Origin: Planctomycetaceae bacterium
Lineage (GTDB): Bacteria > Planctomycetota > Planctomycetia > Pirellulales > Pirellulaceae
Assembly (NCBI GenBank): GCA_007124535.1
Contig: SLEY01000637.1
Span: 1 to 6,410, forward strand
Length of the DNA stretch: 6,410 nt
Direction: 5' to 3'
The position numbers and the translations under genes are program-made. The notes beneath the pieces are model-generated. The model was given only the letters and a program-made list of their open reading frames with translations. It was not told where the DNA came from and searched no databases. Below are positions 4,738 to 6,410 of this stretch, piece after piece. Position 1 is the stretch's first letter. Each line of letters opens with the position of its first letter.

Positions 4738-6231
4738 TCACACTTTCGCTCGTTCTGCAATGAGCCGGACCAGTTCTCGCCGCAAACGGGTGATTTTCAA
4801 GGGCAGTTCCAGCAACGGCCGGTGTTTGTCGGTCCGGGCCGCCTTGGTCAGCGAACCGTGGCGACGATCGACCAGCAAGATGGCGGGGGTCTGGGCGAGC
4901 GATTCCAATTCCCCCATTTTATTGAAGGCGGCCACACCCTGGCCGGCCAGTTCCTGCGTGGAAAAGACGGCACAATCGGCCAAGCGGATATCGTCCTGCA
5001 TGCGTGTGAGTGCCCGGGCAGGATCGCTGATAATCAGCACGCGGTAGCCGGCTTTCTTCAGTTGCTCGCGAACCACATTCTGCATTTCCAACTGCGATTC
5101 GACGACCAGGACCGTTTTGCCCAATCCTTCCAGATCCTCCTTTGGTTCGGCCGGATCGGCTGCCCCGTTGGGCGTGTCGCCGGTCGCCGCAGTTTCTGCG
5201 GGATCGCCCCCCTTCTCCAGAACGTGTTTGGCGCGTTTCAAGTCCACCAACAACTCGGCCGGCTCCTGATAACGCTCCTTCGGACTGAGACACATGGCCC
5301 GATTCACGATCGCTTGGACGCCGATCGGGATCTCCAGATCGAACTGATTGATCGGTTTGATCTGCTGGAAGCGGGTGATGTTCATCCGCATCAGCCGATC
5401 GCGTGTTTCGAGCATGGGCGCGACGCCGGTCAGCATGTGATAGAAAATGCAACCTGCAAAGTAAATGTCGCTCCGGTGATCATTCTTCCGTACATTGGTG
5501 CCGCGTTCCAACGCCACGTAGTCAATCGAACGGGCATTGGGGGCCGCCGTCATCAAACGGTCGTTCTCCTCCGAGATCGTCGCCAGGCCGAAATCCACCA
5601 GTTTTCCCTGGCCATTGGCCGTAATCAGCACGTTGGACAGTTTCATATCGCGGTGGGTGATGCCGCGCGTGCGAGCGTGGTCCAGTCCCGCGGCGATATC
5701 CGTGAACAAACGGAGCGCGGTGGGAACATCCAGTCGTTTGCGGATCTTCAGGAATTCCCGCAAGGTCTGGCCTTCCACAAACTCCATCACCATAAAGGGC
5801 GCCCGGATGTCGCTGCTGACATCCTCGACCCGCACGATATTCGGATGTCGCAGCCGCTCGCCCATGCGGGCTTCTCGGAGAAACAATTCCACCTGGTCGG
5901 GCGTATTTCGATAGCGGCTGCGAAGCACTTTGACCGCCATCACCCGCTCGCTCGAGCGATGGACGGCGCGAAAGACACGGGCGAAGGTTCCCGCCCCGAC
6001 GATGTACAGCACCTTGTACTTGCCGTAGAAGAAGCCCTCCCGGTGCCCTTTGGCAAGCTTGTCCAATTGGAAATTCGTCAGCAGCTGCTTGCTCAACAAA
6101 AGATGCGAGAAGTCTTCGGCCGATATGTTGCGCGTCCCGATTTCACTCCAAACCATTTCCAGCTGGCGGCTTGGCAGCAAATCGCGATCCAGAATGCGAT
6201 GGGCCAGCATTTCGGCGGTCAATTCGGACAT
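4738..6231 (-). CDS. Hanks-type Ser/Thr protein kinase with C-terminal degenerate receiver domain
   Basis: This is a 497-residue predicted soluble signalling kinase. Residues 1-70 form a helical region (SKQLLTNFQLDKLAKG near its end) like that before many planctomycete kinase domains. The kinase domain spans about 70-340 and has a complete catalytic set: glycine loop GAGTFA (79-84, third Gly replaced by Ala), Lys101, helix-C Glu120, HRDMKLSN (193-200) with Asp195, DFG (213-215), and SDIY (254-257). The usual APE reads ALE (240-242). It should be active. An acidic Pro/Ala linker (about 340-370) leads to a receiver-like fold beginning KTVLVVE (372-378). There the acidic pair is Glu378-Ser379, the phospho-acceptor position is Ser424, the Thr position is Val454 or Asp455, and the conserved Lys is Leu476, so phosphorelay is unlikely. 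No membrane segment is seen, unlike PknB. The ATG at 6231 is chosen for its GAGGA five bases upstream; a TTG at 6249 lacks one. Substrate unknown. Confidence 0.94.
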   Translation of the reverse strand: MSELTAEMLAHRILDRDLLPSRQLEMVWSEIGTRNISAEDFSHLLLSKQLLTNFQLDKLAKGHREGFFYGKYKVLYIVGAGTFARVFRAVHRSSERVMAVKVLRSRYRNTPDQVELFLREARMGERLRHPNIVRVEDVSSDIRAPFMVMEFVEGQTLREFLKIRKRLDVPTALRLFTDIAAGLDHARTRGITHRDMKLSNVLITANGQGKLVDFGLATISEENDRLMTAAPNARSIDYVALERGTNVRKNDHRSDIYFAGCIFYHMLTGVAPMLETRDRLMRMNITRFQQIKPINQFDLEIPIGVQAIVNRAMCLSPKERYQEPAELLVDLKRAKHVLEKGGDPAETAATGDTPNGAADPAEPKEDLEGLGKTVLVVESQLEMQNVVREQLKKAGYRVLIISDPARALTRMQDDIRLADCAVFSTQELAGQGVAAFNKMGELESLAQTPAILLVDRRHGSLTKAARTDKHRPLLELPLKITRLRRELVRLIAERAKV

Positions 6232-6236
6232 CAGGT

Positions 6237-6241
6237 TCCTC
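6237..6241 (-). promoter_or_regulatory. Ribosome-binding site of the kinase gene
   Basis: On the minus strand, GAGGA ends five bases before the ATG at 6231. This fixes the start and rules out the in-frame TTG at 6249, which would lie upstream of the motif. Confidence 0.6.
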
Positions 6242-6337
6242 GTGGGCAAAAAAGCGATGGAGTCTCATGGATATACCGCAGGCCGGGGCAACGCAACCCC
6301 AAAACGGCAGGCGACACCGGGACGGGCACGGCAACCT

Positions 6338-6343
6338 ATTATA
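6338..6343 (-). promoter_or_regulatory. Consensus -10 box upstream of the kinase gene
   Basis: The minus strand reads a perfect TATAAT here, in otherwise GC-rich DNA and 106 bases before the kinase ATG. No good -35 box lies 16-18 bases further upstream (the bases there are C-rich), and there is no TG extension. If it is used, the promoter may depend on an activator, and the leader would be about 100 bases long. Confidence 0.4.
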
Positions 6344-6377
6344 GCGGAGAATGGCCAGAGCGGGGACGCCACCGGTT

Positions 6378-6410
6378 TCAGCCCACATCGGCCAATTCCA
6401 GCGCCTGTCC
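6378..6410 (-). CDS. Possible last codons of a further minus-strand gene (partial)
   Basis: The minus-strand frame entering from the right edge reads GQALELADVG and then TGA (6380-6378). This looks like a natural C-terminus and would place the stop just upstream of the kinase promoter. With only ten codons, and the other two frames also open here, this is a weak call and no function can be proposed. Confidence 0.25.
   Translation of the reverse strand, partial: GQALELADVG

Noticed and set aside
4738..6249. Kinase starting at TTG 6249
   Set aside because: The GAGGA at 6241-6237 lies downstream of that TTG and correctly serves the ATG at 6231.
6143..6388. 81-codon minus-strand open frame upstream of the kinase
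   Set aside because: It overlaps the kinase start in another frame and spans the TATAAT box. The composition is Arg/Pro/Cys-rich and no family is recognised.

Overview
The window looks like a piece of a planctomycete chromosome, probably of the Pirellula/Rhodopirellula type. It is GC-rich. The lineage call rests on two protein types: a Ser/Thr kinase with the roughly 70-residue N-terminal region seen before planctomycete kinase domains, and a small helix-turn-helix protein with an Ala/Pro/Lys-rich linker and a C-terminal 'LGG...A...LD.L' helix, a layout I associate with planctomycetes. This is an inference from protein style; there is no rRNA or other marker here.

Layout. Bases 1-286 carry no convincing complete gene. 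They hold a 62-codon open frame on the minus strand that looks like the tail of a gene, and a candidate promoter. Three plus-strand genes follow in close order: a sodium:solute symporter (287-1966), a uroporphyrinogen decarboxylase-like/MtaA-like protein (2010-3068) and a family 4 uracil-DNA glycosylase with four predicted Fe-S cysteines (3133 or 3118 to 3993). Gaps of 43 and 49-64 bases suggest one transcript. The second half reads on the minus strand: the HTH protein (4515-4048), ending in a hairpin/T-tract terminator that faces the glycosylase gene, and a long kinase gene (6231-4738). About 220 bases of more AT-rich DNA with a candidate promoter separate these two. The right edge may hold the last codons of another minus-strand gene.

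Function. The symporter and the UroD-like protein may form an uptake-plus-metabolism pair for an unknown, possibly methylated, substrate. The glycosylase is a DNA repair enzyme that appears to be carried along in the same transcript. The kinase is a predicted cytoplasmic signalling protein.

Most notable points. (1) The kinase ends in a receiver-like domain in which all the catalytic positions of the phosphorelay fold appear to be lost (a pseudo-receiver). (2) The UroD-like protein has the MtaA-type EAEAWG motif, but the position of the zinc-binding His-x-Cys motif reads Ile-Leu-Gly. (3) The HTH protein has a near-perfect 45-base tandem repeat in its linker and a duplicated ribosome-binding site. 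I saw no CRISPR array, tRNA, rRNA or insertion sequence.
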